Positions 1 to 12,000 of a stretch of 64,000 bases of DNA are shown one piece after another (the first letter of the stretch is position 1; each line of letters begins with the position of its first letter). The stretch comes from Lytechinus variegatus (lineage: Eukaryota; Echinodermata; Echinoidea; Temnopleuroida; Toxopneustidae), in contig NC_054743.1 in the NCBI RefSeq assembly GCF_018143015.1, positions 29,723,934 through 29,787,933 on the forward strand, written 5' to 3'. The notes under the pieces were generated by a model, which saw only the letters and a list, made by a program, of their open reading frames with translations, was not told the origin of the DNA and ran no database searches. A program made the translations under genes and the position numbers.

Positions 1-94
1 ATTTGATAATTCTTTTTATAAAAGTAACTGTGTCTTGGCAACTGTTCCATAATATGGTTCTCTGTGCACTTATTTGTACATTTTAAGAAATAAA

Positions 95-362
95 TTAATA
101 ATAATAATCTAGAATTTGTAAAGCGCACATTGAATTTGTAAAGACGCTCCTATATACCCCCGGCTAAGCTAGTCTACTGATTCCAGTGAGCACAGCTTTT
201 TTAGGAATTACTTCCTGCCGGTACCCATTTACCCCACCTGGGTTGAGTGCAGCAAAATGTGGGTAAATTCTAGCTGAAGGAAAACATGCCATGGCTTGGA
301 ATCAAACCCATGTCCTTCAGATTCAAAGACGAGTCTTAACCACTAGACCACGACGCCCCCCA
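95..362 (-). mobile_element. tRNA-derived SINE (family A), diverged copy
   Basis: Read on the minus strand, the head carries a tRNA-like block: a TGGTCTAGTGGTTAAGAC-type A box and a GGGTTTGATTCC-type B box. A body follows that matches four other copies in the window, including a GCACTCAACCCAGGTGGGG segment and a GGGTACC segment. The 3' part ends at an ATTATTATT run. The tail is more diverged than in the copy at 45,003. Confidence 0.75.
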
Positions 363-3300
363 CATACCATCAGGTTTCTTAAATTGAACAGGTACTGGGC
401 AGAAATGCTGACGAAAGGCAAAATACAATTGTTTTCAATTAGAAAAAAAAGAGACTTGGAAAAAAAAACAATACTTATGCGACAACAAAATTCACAGTTT
501 CAAAATATTCAAGAACAACATTCATAGGCTTTTTCCACAATATATTGCTCAGAGGTTTCAATACGAAGTAATCATTCAAAGACACAGACATCAGACATTA
601 AAGTATCAAAACATTTGTAAGTACATAATCAATTCAAAAGCTTTGAAGTTACTTTTTGTGGAATGATAGAAGGTATATAGCATCATAAAAGAATCCAAAC
701 TAGGAAAAATTGCACTTTGAAAAAACACCCCCAAAACATGAAACTGTAAGTTTCTTTTTGGTATTGGAATATTCAAGGAAAAAAACACATTTATTTGTTT
801 ACAATGAGGTAAATGCTTGCAAACTTCATACATTACGCTTTTAAAAGGACTTTCATTCTTAAAATATTTTTTGAAAAAGGAAGAAATTGAAAAAGACACA
901 TTTTATTAATGTCATTAAATGAAAACTAGAAAATATGCAATTCATCAGGTCGGACAGCATCTTTCATACATGGCAATTCATTATCAAGAATTGACAAAAT
1001 TAATTAGATCAGTACTTTATATAGCACCAAGCCATCGAAATGGGACAAATATCGATTATTTCTTTTCTAAGCGATTCTGGTTAGATCGATAAAAGAGCCA
1101 ACAGCATGGTAGAAAAATACTGCCATGCTCGGAAATAATGACGTTGGCAGTATATCAAAGCATTCTTGGAATAACAACATATACATGGCTGGAAAAAATC
1201 TGATCTTTTGCATAGATATTAAGGCCATAAGGGTGATTTAATCAAAGAGAAACCAATGTTACAAAGGTTTGTTTGGAGTGGTATAAAATTCACAACAAAA
1301 ATAAGAAAATCATTCGTACTTCATATTTCAATATTTAACACGGAAATTCAATGATTTGTAACATACATCATCAATTATTATTATATCACACACACACACG
1401 CACCCACTCACACACATACAGGATTATTTCTCAAGCTTCGATTCATACTCAAACTAGTCTGGTTAGGTCAGTTCAAGTGGTGTCGGGTCAAAGTTCAGAG
1501 GTCAAGTCAAGTCGAATTCATAAATGCTTTAAAAGTCGGTCCATACTTCAGTCTCTCTTGTCATGTGTTTCATGTACTGTTTTCAATATTTCATGTGCAA
1601 AAATATAAACTTTGTAAATAAAAAAATTCATATGTACATGTTGTGTTTGTGTTGTTGTTGTTGTTGTTTATAGTAAGGTACAATAAGAAGGGGTTGACGT
1701 GCTTATGCAGAACCATATCGACAAGATACTCTGTCCATAACACAGTATATTGTGATGAAAACTACAGAAGCCCAATGAATATCAAAACAGAATACACAAG
1801 CCCTTCTAATCTTTATTACACAGGCAACATATAAGCAATGTTAATGAAGTAAACATACTGCATTCACCGTGATTAGGTGGATGTTGATAAGAAAAAAAAA
1901 AAAATCAAGACTTCATAAATGGTCCTCATCATTTGATGTATTAGGGGGCTATTTTTTTTTAAAACAAAATTATTGCTCTTCTTAATGGCTAATAGGTCCC
2001 TGTTTTCCTCTGGCAAAAAGATGTATTGCTAATATATTCATAAGTAAATAATGCATGTGTCCACATTTAAAAGAATGCTTAGATTTTGATGGTTCTGCAC
2101 AAGCAAAATGAAAGAAAATGGGAATTTTATCTCACTAGTAAGTAATGCACAAATTTACATGGTGACCCCGATTAGACAGAGATCAATACTCTTGTATCAA
2201 TCCAATTATTCTGTTTAACAGTCCTACAACTGTAGCTGAAAAATGGAATTTGAAACTCATTAATGCATTATATGATTCAAAATAAAATCGAGATAAATTA
2301 TCTCAATCGCTCTCTGTCTTTAAGATACCAATTTTTAATTTGGCCTTCAGTGACTGGTATTGCTGAAAAAATAGGAACAACAAAATAAAACAAAAACCAT
2401 CCCAACACATTGGGACATTCGTTATTATTGATTGTGACCTTTATGCAATCTGAACTGCATTTTTTCAAACAGATTGTCATTACATTTCATTTAAGAAATT
2501 CTGAAATTACAAGATAAGAAATAAAAAAATACTAAATAAGACTCAAATTCCCATTTTATTTTCTTCTTCCTAAATGTCATGTTTCATGTACTGATGTATC
2601 AATGTTAGAGGTAGAAGGAAAATGCAAAATGTTGTGTATAAATTTTAATGTCTTTAAGTACGTAAATGCATGTTAAAAGTTTTGACATGTATATATAATA
2701 TGTTATAGTCTTGTACAAATATTTAGTGTAACATGTAAATAATAAACTTGTCAATATAGTATTCTCTTTATATTTTGTACATAGTTTTGTATGTATTGCA
2801 CTTGTATATATTCATGTTCAAGATAATAATGTTAATATATTTTTCCACAATTTGTGAAAAATGATATTTCAGCCTCTCCAACAGACTACATTAAAGATCT
2901 CCTGATGCTCAATGCATTTCCAGTTGAATTCGTAAAAATATCTTAATAAATTTACATTACAAACAAACATTATTTCATATTAAAATGGGTTGAAAATTGC
3001 AACAAATATTTTCAAAATTGGCAATATCAACTGAAGTGATAACAACACAGCTGTGGAGAGGCTGAAAATGTACATGTTCATGTAAATGTTTTTTTCAATA
3101 AAATACACAATAAAAAATAACATTAAAAAATTAATGTTCATAATAAGTTCATGTCCACTATGTTTCACATGTATATTTGCGAAAGAGCAAGTAAACGTGT
3201 CCATAATGTTGATGTCAATTTTGTCTCATTATCATGTAATGTATTGTTGACAAACATGTATATCATATGGTGGATGATAATTTCACGTGGAAATTCCATT

Positions 3301-3432
3301 CAAAATTACCCTATTGTTGATCTAAATGTACTACTAATCAACTACAATTATAATCTAAGTTTCTCATACTATCAGTAAGATCTAAAGCTACATTTGCTCA
3401 AGAAACATACTCAACGATTAATTGTTTGGAGT

Positions 3433-3452
3433 AGAGAGAGAGAGAGAGAGAT
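3433..3452. repeat. AG dinucleotide microsatellite
   Basis: About ten AG units in a row. Confidence 0.9.
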
Positions 3453-3601
3453 GCGAAAAACATTCGTTGCCAGAATTGACTCCTGCATTTATAACAGGAA
3501 CATAAAAATATTCCCTTCAACTTGAATCAGTTAAAGGTAAAGATTCCCATCACACTTCATGCATGTAAGGTACACTATATGTAGTTATTTATACATCACT
3601 T

Positions 3602-3840
3602 TTAGAGACAGTGATTTTCCGTTTCAAAAATAGTCTTTTCCGTTTCTGAAAATCTGTAATTCCGTTTCAACTTGATCTAAAAAATGATAATTCTGTTTTG
3701 TCACTGAAAATGTACACTGCAAAAACCTGAATTCTGTTTTGCAAAGGTGAATTCCATGAATTTTTGCATGAAATGTATGAGAACCAAATGGAATTTCCAT
3801 TTTATTTACCGGTAAAGCGGAAAATCACCGCCCCTACTCT
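3602..3840. mobile_element. Foldback element with GTGATTTTCCG ends
   Basis: The left end (near 3610) reads GTGATTTTCCG and the right end (near 3818-3829) is its inverse, CGGAAAATCAC. The interior is AT-rich with repeated TTCCGTTTC and TTCTGTTTT words. No coding frame, so a non-autonomous DNA element is inferred. Confidence 0.5.
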
Positions 3841-5607
3841 TTAAAAGATGACCTATTCATATCTGTTAAGATTTCGGTCTTCAGATCTTTCAAAGAATAT
3901 TCATGAAGAGGAAGATTTCACTTTCAATTTCCACATCAAGATTTTTATAATCGAGATTCTTTTTATCTCCATAAATCACATATTTCCTCCATGTTCTTTC
4001 AAGAATAACTCTTCCCCTTTCCACATTTCATCCTTCATATCACAAGAGGAAATGGCTGAACAACGCTTTTTATTCACATTTAGTTTCATTTTTTTTTTTC
4101 AATTTTCTGATTTTTCAATTTTTTGTTTAAGTTGTATACTGTTCATATATTATCATAGCATCTGACCTAATACCCTGGGTGGACTATATGATAATCTCAT
4201 CCACAAGGCTGTATATATACCATCATAACAATAAGGCAGATCATCTATTTTTTTTCAAATATGTTCTAGAGGTATTAAAACACAAGATAATCTTTGGGAA
4301 GCTTTACAGAGTTAGTCACGCTTTCATGGAGGTCTAACCGTAACCCTGCGGAAAAGTAGTAAATAGCACTTTTTAGATATAGCTCTCGACTTGCAGCAGT
4401 TTCCCCATCATGTGGAAATAGATTACATTCATTTCCTTTCGTGTCCGTTATGTGAATATATGCATGATTATTTACAATGCAAACTTAGAATGTGAAGAAC
4501 CTACAAGGAAAATGGTATGTAATGACAGAAAGTGTATCACGCATGCTGCACACGATGGTGGGTTAATGTACAAGTGTACATATGTGTTTTTATACAGGAG
4601 ATATGCCCAAAACTCAATGTAATGCAATACTAGATTTGTTTTTCTACTAACTTTGAATACCAATGCCTTTGAATAATAAAGGCAGCAGCCCGGTGCTTAC
4701 AAGAGTAGGTCACATATTGCTTTCAAAATAAACTTCTCTTTCGGAGCACAAGGCAAGATATACAGTGGAAGATAATATAGTGAGACTGAGCAACAAGACA
4801 GGCCACAGATCTATTTGTCAAGTTAGCATCATTCTTGAGAATCTAGTCATAACTTATTCATGTACCTTTAAAATTCTGGTATTTGGAGCAGTATTTTGGT
4901 ACTTGTTTGAAAGAAGAAGCTTGATGTGCAATCAGAATAAAATAAAAGAGAGCAACTCGGAGAACCTGGAATACCAATCCCCATGACTGTATATATACAT
5001 ACACACTCATAATCTATAATACATAACAGAGTATGATGTATTTACAAATGACTCTATCATATATGTACAGGTGCTGATTTAGATTGTCTTTCTTTCTCCA
5101 AAATTCATATTTTTGGTTTTAACTTTTCCACTTGGTCACATTGTTACTTGAAGGTATAAATCGGGTCAGAAATCGAAAATAATGTAATGTACCTTTCTAT
5201 CCTTATTTCTCCAAGTATGTTCTTTTTCTTTGATGCATCTCACATTCTTCATACAGGCAGACTGCAATATTTAATCACAATATTTTGGTCATTGACCCAC
5301 CTCATGAATTCTAACTTAAACTTTAGATCACCTGCCATCAAAATATTTGATAATGACATTCATCAATTTGTAAAGATGATGTCTTTAGCAATAAAGCCAT
5401 CTCCAAATCCCCACAATTGTTTACATGAGAAAAGACCAATTTGCTTCATTCATTTCATTGAAAAGGTACAAATACTTCCCTAAAATTCCACCCTTCAAAT
5501 GCAATTGTGATATCAAAATTTTTGAGCAATATCTTATCCATGATGAAAAGGTTAACTTGAATTTCATATTTTCATAAGAGTTGTACTGATCACCTGTAAA
5601 GTTTGTT

Positions 5608-5613
5608 TTTATT
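5608..5613 (-). promoter_or_regulatory. Candidate poly(A) signal of importin alpha
   Basis: A minus-strand AATAAA lies about 280 nt past the importin alpha stop codon. It is the first such hexamer downstream in the stretch inspected. Only the hexamer supports it; more distal signals are possible. Confidence 0.35.
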
Positions 5614-5892
5614 ACATTATCCAGTATTTTCAAAGCATTTCTTCACATTCTACAGTCTCACTTGAAAATTGATTTTTGTGACTTAAGAACTGAAATTCCC
5701 GAAGTGAACATCGGTAGTGCACCTATGGATGTTTGAACTCCTACAATAAACATGGTATATGTACTGTATCCAAACTATTCACATATTCTGTATACACTTA
5801 TGATTCCATTGTACAAGGGGGGTGATACTTAATACCCCTGGCCGAAGGAGTTATACTTCACACCCCTATGCCTGAATGTGAGGACCGGTGGT

Positions 5893-6077
5893 CTAGAACT
5901 CAAAACCTTGTGCATTGTTCTGTGGGTTGAAGTTGTACTGTTGGGCCTCTGCGTTGACCTCTGGAACAATTTTCTCATCTTCCTCATCAGCGCTGAAGTA
6001 GTGTTCGATGATCTCGAAGGCTCGTTGGTAAATCTCCCGGTTTTCATGGCTTTGGAGGAACTCAATTTTGTCGAGAC
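5893..6077 (-). CDS. KPNA6: Importin alpha last coding exon (residues 463-523)
   Basis: 185 nt ending at a TAG at 5893-5895. Contains [20 protein letters not shown], then the acidic [10 protein letters not shown] segment expected for the CAS-binding end, and a C-terminus ending GFEF. Confidence 0.96.
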
Positions 6078-9000
6078 CTGAAGCATAAGCAAAGTGTACA
6101 TTAAAGCACATTAAAGCACAATTTGACAATGAAATCAAATTCATGTGCATATTTGCATTCAACTACAAAAATACGATGCATATTTTCAATACTTTATTAA
6201 GTAAGATTATTTTCTTCATTGTGAGAGTGCACCATTCATTTCCGCCGCGCCAGTAAGCAGTATGCAAAACCGGTTTTTGCGCTTTACCTTTGAGACATGT
6301 ATAGAAGACAAAAGGCTGGAGCACATGTATGATCATAACTAATTCCCTTTCTGCCACTGCAAGCAAAATTCTAATCAATATGAACAAATTTGCATAAAAA
6401 ATCTTTGAGTGGATTAGGACCCTTTTCTTCAATGAGTTCTTTTTCATTGATTATTTTGAAAGCCTACACATTGTGCTCTATCCAATGGCCATTCCTGGAT
6501 ATGAAGCTCTTTGAGCGTACTAATAACAATATTAACACAATCGTAATGTGCTTTTATCATTTATCTTTATTCTCTCATTACTCTTACTTAGCAAACACAT
6601 AACATAAACAACAACCGATGCCTGGGGGATTACCGAAAAGGAATTCTTATTTCAGAATAAAGGCTCTGCTCATTGGTTGTTGTTATGAAATTCATTAGAA
6701 GATGCTCATGGTGCAACAAAGGACAGAAAAAAAATGAAGAGGGGTGAGGGCTATCCAGGGCCCCCTCTTACAAAGAGTTACGATTGATCAGAATATCAAC
6801 TACATGGAAATCCAACAATGTCATCATTGTCTTCTCCAGGAAATTTACATGAAGTCCTTTGTAAACAAAGAAAAGCACACATCATTTTCTAGGAATGATT
6901 GAATGTATGATTTACATCACATCTAGAAAATATTTTACAAAGAGTTATGATTGATCTGATCATTTTAAACTACATGGAAATCTAACATTGTCCTTTTTTC
7001 TCAAGGAAATTTACATGAAGTCCTTTGTAAACAAGAGAAGCACACTCCATTTTCTAGAAAATAATGATCACATCTAGAAAATATTTTGAACATGCCTTTT
7101 AGATATTGACATTGCTTAATTTCCATAGTTGTGGTTGATCGAACCAATTGTAACTCTTAGACTAAATGAAGTTAGACCATGTGGTGAGTAGACGAGTTGG
7201 CAGTGGACGAATTGGCAATTTACCCAACAGGACCCTAGGAATTTCTTTTGTTAGCGATATCTGATTGACTGAAAGTGACTTACCACCACATTCCTCTACC
7301 AGGAGGGCGTACTTGTTGGGAGTTCCGGTGTCCTTACTATCGCTCTTACCAAGCTTGAGGACATTGTCCAGTCCGTTGAGGGCCACCTGGACGATCTTGG
7401 TGTCCATTACGGTCAAGAGGTCACACAAAGGCTTGATGCAACCCTGGTTAACGATGTACCTGGATGAAGAGAAGTAGGATTCATGCAATGCAAGTTAATG
7501 TATCATATCATCTTATAATTTGTAGTGTAATCGCATACTCTTAATGAAATTTTAATTATGATTCTATTAAATTTCTCATGCACTTTGTGAAGCACACAGA
7601 GATAATGATAATGAAGTGCTAAACAAGTAAAATATCATTATTATCATTACATTATTGAATGCTACCTTTGATGTATCTTTTTTACACAAAGAAGATGGCA
7701 AATGAATTTCAAAATGTACCATAGTCATCTTGGTAATACATTTTAGTATGACAATACTAAAATTATTAGGCCCATAAAAGAGCTGTTCTAAAGGCGAACA
7801 TCAGAGGGTCGTGGGTTCGAATCCCAGCAATGGCGTAATTTCCTTCTGCAAGAAACTCATCCACATTGTGCTGCACTCAACCCAGGTGAGGTTAATGGGT
7901 ACCCGGTAGGAAGAAATTCCTTGAATGCTTAAGCACCTAGGCAGCTCAGCTAAAGCCGGGGTAATAATAATAGCACGGCCCGCTGGTAGAACAATTTTCG
8001 AAACTGAAGTTGCTACCCTAGGTAAATATACCTCTATACTATATTATTATCTTTTTAATACGCAATTCTAGTGTGTAGACTACACCAGGGTGATACCAAG
8101 GTAATTTTGTCCCCGGAATGCTCAAAAGAGCCCTGGAACTCTCCAATAACTGCAGTGGTAAAGCTTGTCCATTAGATTTGGGTTGCATGTTGTAATAACT
8201 AGCCCCCAGAAATGAAAAAATATAATGGACTAAAACCGTAAATACCAGAAATTCTTTAAGCAAATTTATAAAGAAAGAACATAGAGAAGTCAAAGAAATA
8301 ATCTGAATTTTCTTTTTATCAATTAGAACATTCCATGAAATGTATTTCGTGTAAAATCGGTTGCTAAATAGCAATTACCTGATTTGTTCATGGCGACCTC
8401 CAGACGTAGCATTGGTAATGGCCCAGGCTGCCTCCTTTCTAGTCTTAAATTCAGCCTTAGCTAAGATTTCTACAAGCATTGGGATGATATTAGCATCAAT
8501 CACAGCCTGGATGTATGATATAAAATAATGATATCATGTATGATCACAAATATTGTAAACATCATCATCATCACCACTACAGTCATGATGATCATCCTAA
8601 TCATTATCATCATTACTATCACAATAATCTCTAACACTATAATCAATATCATCATCATCTTCAACATCAGCGATATCACCATCATCATCACAACCATCAC
8701 CATCTCAACCACCCCCACCACCAAGTCCACCACCACCACCAACTGCCACCACCGCCACCACCCCCCACCCCCACCATCATCATCACCATCAGTATCACTG
8801 TTGTTATCACAATCATCATCAGCAGCATCAGCAGCATCATCATCAATCATCGTCATCATAATCATCATCATCATCGTCGTCTTCACTATCATCATTATCA
8901 TCATCATCATCATCAATTATCATCATCATCATCATCATAATCATCATCACTATCAGTATCAATTTTGTTATCACTATCATCATCATCATCTCATCATCAG

Positions 9001-12000
9001 CAGCAGTAACAGCAGCAGCACCATCATCATTGTCGCTGTCATCATCATAATAAATTTCATTCAGTAGTTCCATACAATGGAACAAAACTGTTTGACAGGT
9101 CTGCAGCAAATCACCAAACATCCCTTACCTGTATCTGTCCGCGGTTACCAGCGGTGATGTTGGATATCGTCCAGCATGCTTCCTTTCGGATGGATTCTTT
9201 GGAGCTACTTAGGAGGCTTAGAAGGCAGGGAAGGGCTGAACAATTTAATACCACCTACAGGAAAGACAATTGAAAATCAATATCCTGTGAGCAATCAAGT
9301 GAACAAGCTGGACACAACAAGCCTCTTCATGGTTGTAAACTGTGCACGAGCAGTAAAAGGTAATTTAAGATAAACCATCCACAATTTCACTGACAAAGGC
9401 ATTTGTGATTTAACGATTATTCATGTATTCCCTTTAAAACATTCTTTTCATCACATCCAAACTGAAGAGTAGCGAAGTCTTCATAATCACTGGTATTTGA
9501 CAGTAGCCCAAACAATTGTTAAATGTGCAAAAAGCAGACAATAAAACAAACAGATTTCCAAACTTTATACCCCTGATGTACTATTCTAGTCACCTAGTCT
9601 AGCTTTGCTTGGAAATCTTCATTGGAAAATGTTAGTGCTTATCCTAATGAAAAATCGCAATGGTCATTCGAGAAAAAGTGATCATTAGCTTACCATGAAC
9701 TGGCTTATTAATTTGTCACACTTGATCTCTCAAACAGTTTCTAAGTCATCATGAGAACCACTGCAGCATTTTAACTTATCAACACAAAATCTGATCAGAG
9801 CATTGTCAATCCCACATATATGGATGCATGTGCAAAGTTTTAATTTAATCCGTCAAACATTTTTCTTCTTTAGGGCAAGAACAAGCCATTTCCATAAAAA
9901 TAATGAACCAAAGTTATGTTTGACCCTGATATCCCCCAAAAGATCTGGGTCCCATCTTGTGATTGATAAGGAAATCCATCATTGTCATAATTTTTCCTAC
10001 CTGAAATTTGCATAATGTCTTTTATAAAACAAAGAGGAGCACACTGGATTTCAAGACAACGATGAGTGTTTTTTTTTCTCTATCAAAACGATGTATGCTG
10101 CTGTGATAATGTTCTAAACACCTAAACCTGTACGATTAAGCACACTGAGCCGATCTGTTTTACGTGAACTCAAGGGGGCAATTTCAAGTACGGTGCTGAA
10201 ATCTGGTGTTGGTGTTGTGACAGCACTAACACCGTAGTTAAATGATGCTTGTGTTGGGATTGACCTCGGTAAATATGACGTATTTCCGGCAGATCGTGTT
10301 GAGTGCTGGTGTTGAAAGTCATCTGCTGAACCAATCATCACAGCTGCTGCTGAAGACCTACCTGTAATTTCCCCATGGTTCACCAACCCCCAGGGATTAA
10401 AAAACAACAACCAGGGATTGGGAAAAATCATGATTTTAAGTTCGGTGTTGGTGTTGGTAATTTGAAGCCATGTACAGGCGGCAAACAGGACGAAACATCC
10501 CCATAAAATCATTAGAGACTTTTACAGATGAGTGTAAATCATTAGAGCCTTATACATTTCAATGGACAATAATATTTATTCTCGGGTTCTTGAAGTAATC
10601 TTAGCCTTTGTATTCTGTACGATGAAATTTTACTGTAAATTACTCCCAATTTCACTGTAGTCGTCTAGAGGTTTTACGTGGAGATGATCAGCAGCCCAGC
10701 GCCTAGGTGTTAGAGCTTGGTTCAGCAGCATTTTCATGCTCTCAACACCTACACCGAACACCAAACTTGAAATCACCCAAGGAATCTCCAACATAGTGGA
10801 GGGATTGATTAAGAGCAAGAGTATACATCACTTCTGGGGAGCGTTTCATCAACATTTTCATCCGACAAGTTGTCAGATCTGACATCTTTCCATGATTTTG
10901 ATTGGTTGAGAGGCACTGTTCCTATGGTAACTGTCGGATAAAATGGGACTTGTTGGATAAAACGTCCGACAAGTCCTTTCATGAAACGCTCCCCAGATTT
11001 CCATAGTTGTGGTTGGTCAGATCAATTGCAAGTCTTTGTAAGACGGGGCCCAGATACAATGACAGAATAACAATTGATATACTGACCTGTGTTTGGACAT
11101 CGTCACCGGTGACTATATTACCTACAGCTCTCAGGGCAGCTGAGACCACACTATTGGAAGAATGCCTGCAACAGGGCCCAATCAAAACATCAAGCCAGGT
11201 TCAAATTAAACTCTGGTTTAACTATGGACAGCCACTTGTGGCATAAATCTCTTATGTTAAAGGTTCAATGTATTGGCTCATTTTGCTCTCAAATCCTAGG
11301 GAGGGTAAATAAGATAGTGTCTTCTCCAGTCAAGAATTAGAACCAAAAAAAAAAAGTGAACATAAGAGAGATACCATGTAAACAAAATTCTGACATTTTT
11401 GGCTTCCCATAATTTTAGCACAGAGTTAGACCACAGTTTAAGTTGAACCTGACTTCAGAATAAGGGCCCGAGCCAATAATATGGTATTTTATCTGAAAGT
11501 GAAAGGGCAACCATAGATGTTTCTTAAGGTGTTCACATGCATCAAGTTATGTATGACTGCACACAGAAATTGAATTCAAGGTGCCAAAATGGGACACATC
11601 AACATATCTTAATGCCTTACCTATGTGTAATTTTATCAATTTATTCATTCCATTTGAAGGTGACATAAATAATCTATGCATTGTTTTCCTGTAAAGGGGA
11701 ACGTATACATGTAGCTGCATTACTAATATTCAAATTAAATCTACAAAAAAAAGCAATAACTTGCTATCAATATTTCTTTAACAAATGCACAATAATGTTC
11801 ACCAAACCTAGCATATGCAAGATATGCAAGAGTTGAGAAATATATACAACTTGTCATAAATCAACTTCCTCGCATTAGGTATTCGTTACTTTTCAATTTA
11901 AAAATCTTGAGGAAAGGGAAGAAAAAAAAACTACTGAGTTAATTTTGTTTTTTGCAGGAGCCAGACAGCAGAAATATATATCTGTAATTTATTGATTTGT

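Larger units (their letters stand above)
1..5892. other. 3' flank / possible long 3' UTR of importin alpha
   Basis: No convincing protein-coding exon was found on either strand; open frames here are short and lack family signatures. The stretch is AT-rich. It holds a SINE (95-362), an AG microsatellite near 3433-3452, a short CA tract near 1388-1400 and a foldback element (3602-3840). Part of the region just below 5892 must be 3' UTR of the minus-strand importin alpha gene. Plus-strand AATAAA words near 2740 and 1618 could be 3' ends of an unseen upstream gene or chance matches. Confidence 0.5.

Noticed and set aside
291-527. Plus-strand 78-codon open frame
   Set aside because: Begins inside the antisense strand of a SINE head; no similarity.
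8500-9121. Overlapping open frames of 90-180 codons on both strands
   Set aside because: Trinucleotide-repeat translation within an intron; mirror-image composition on the two strands.
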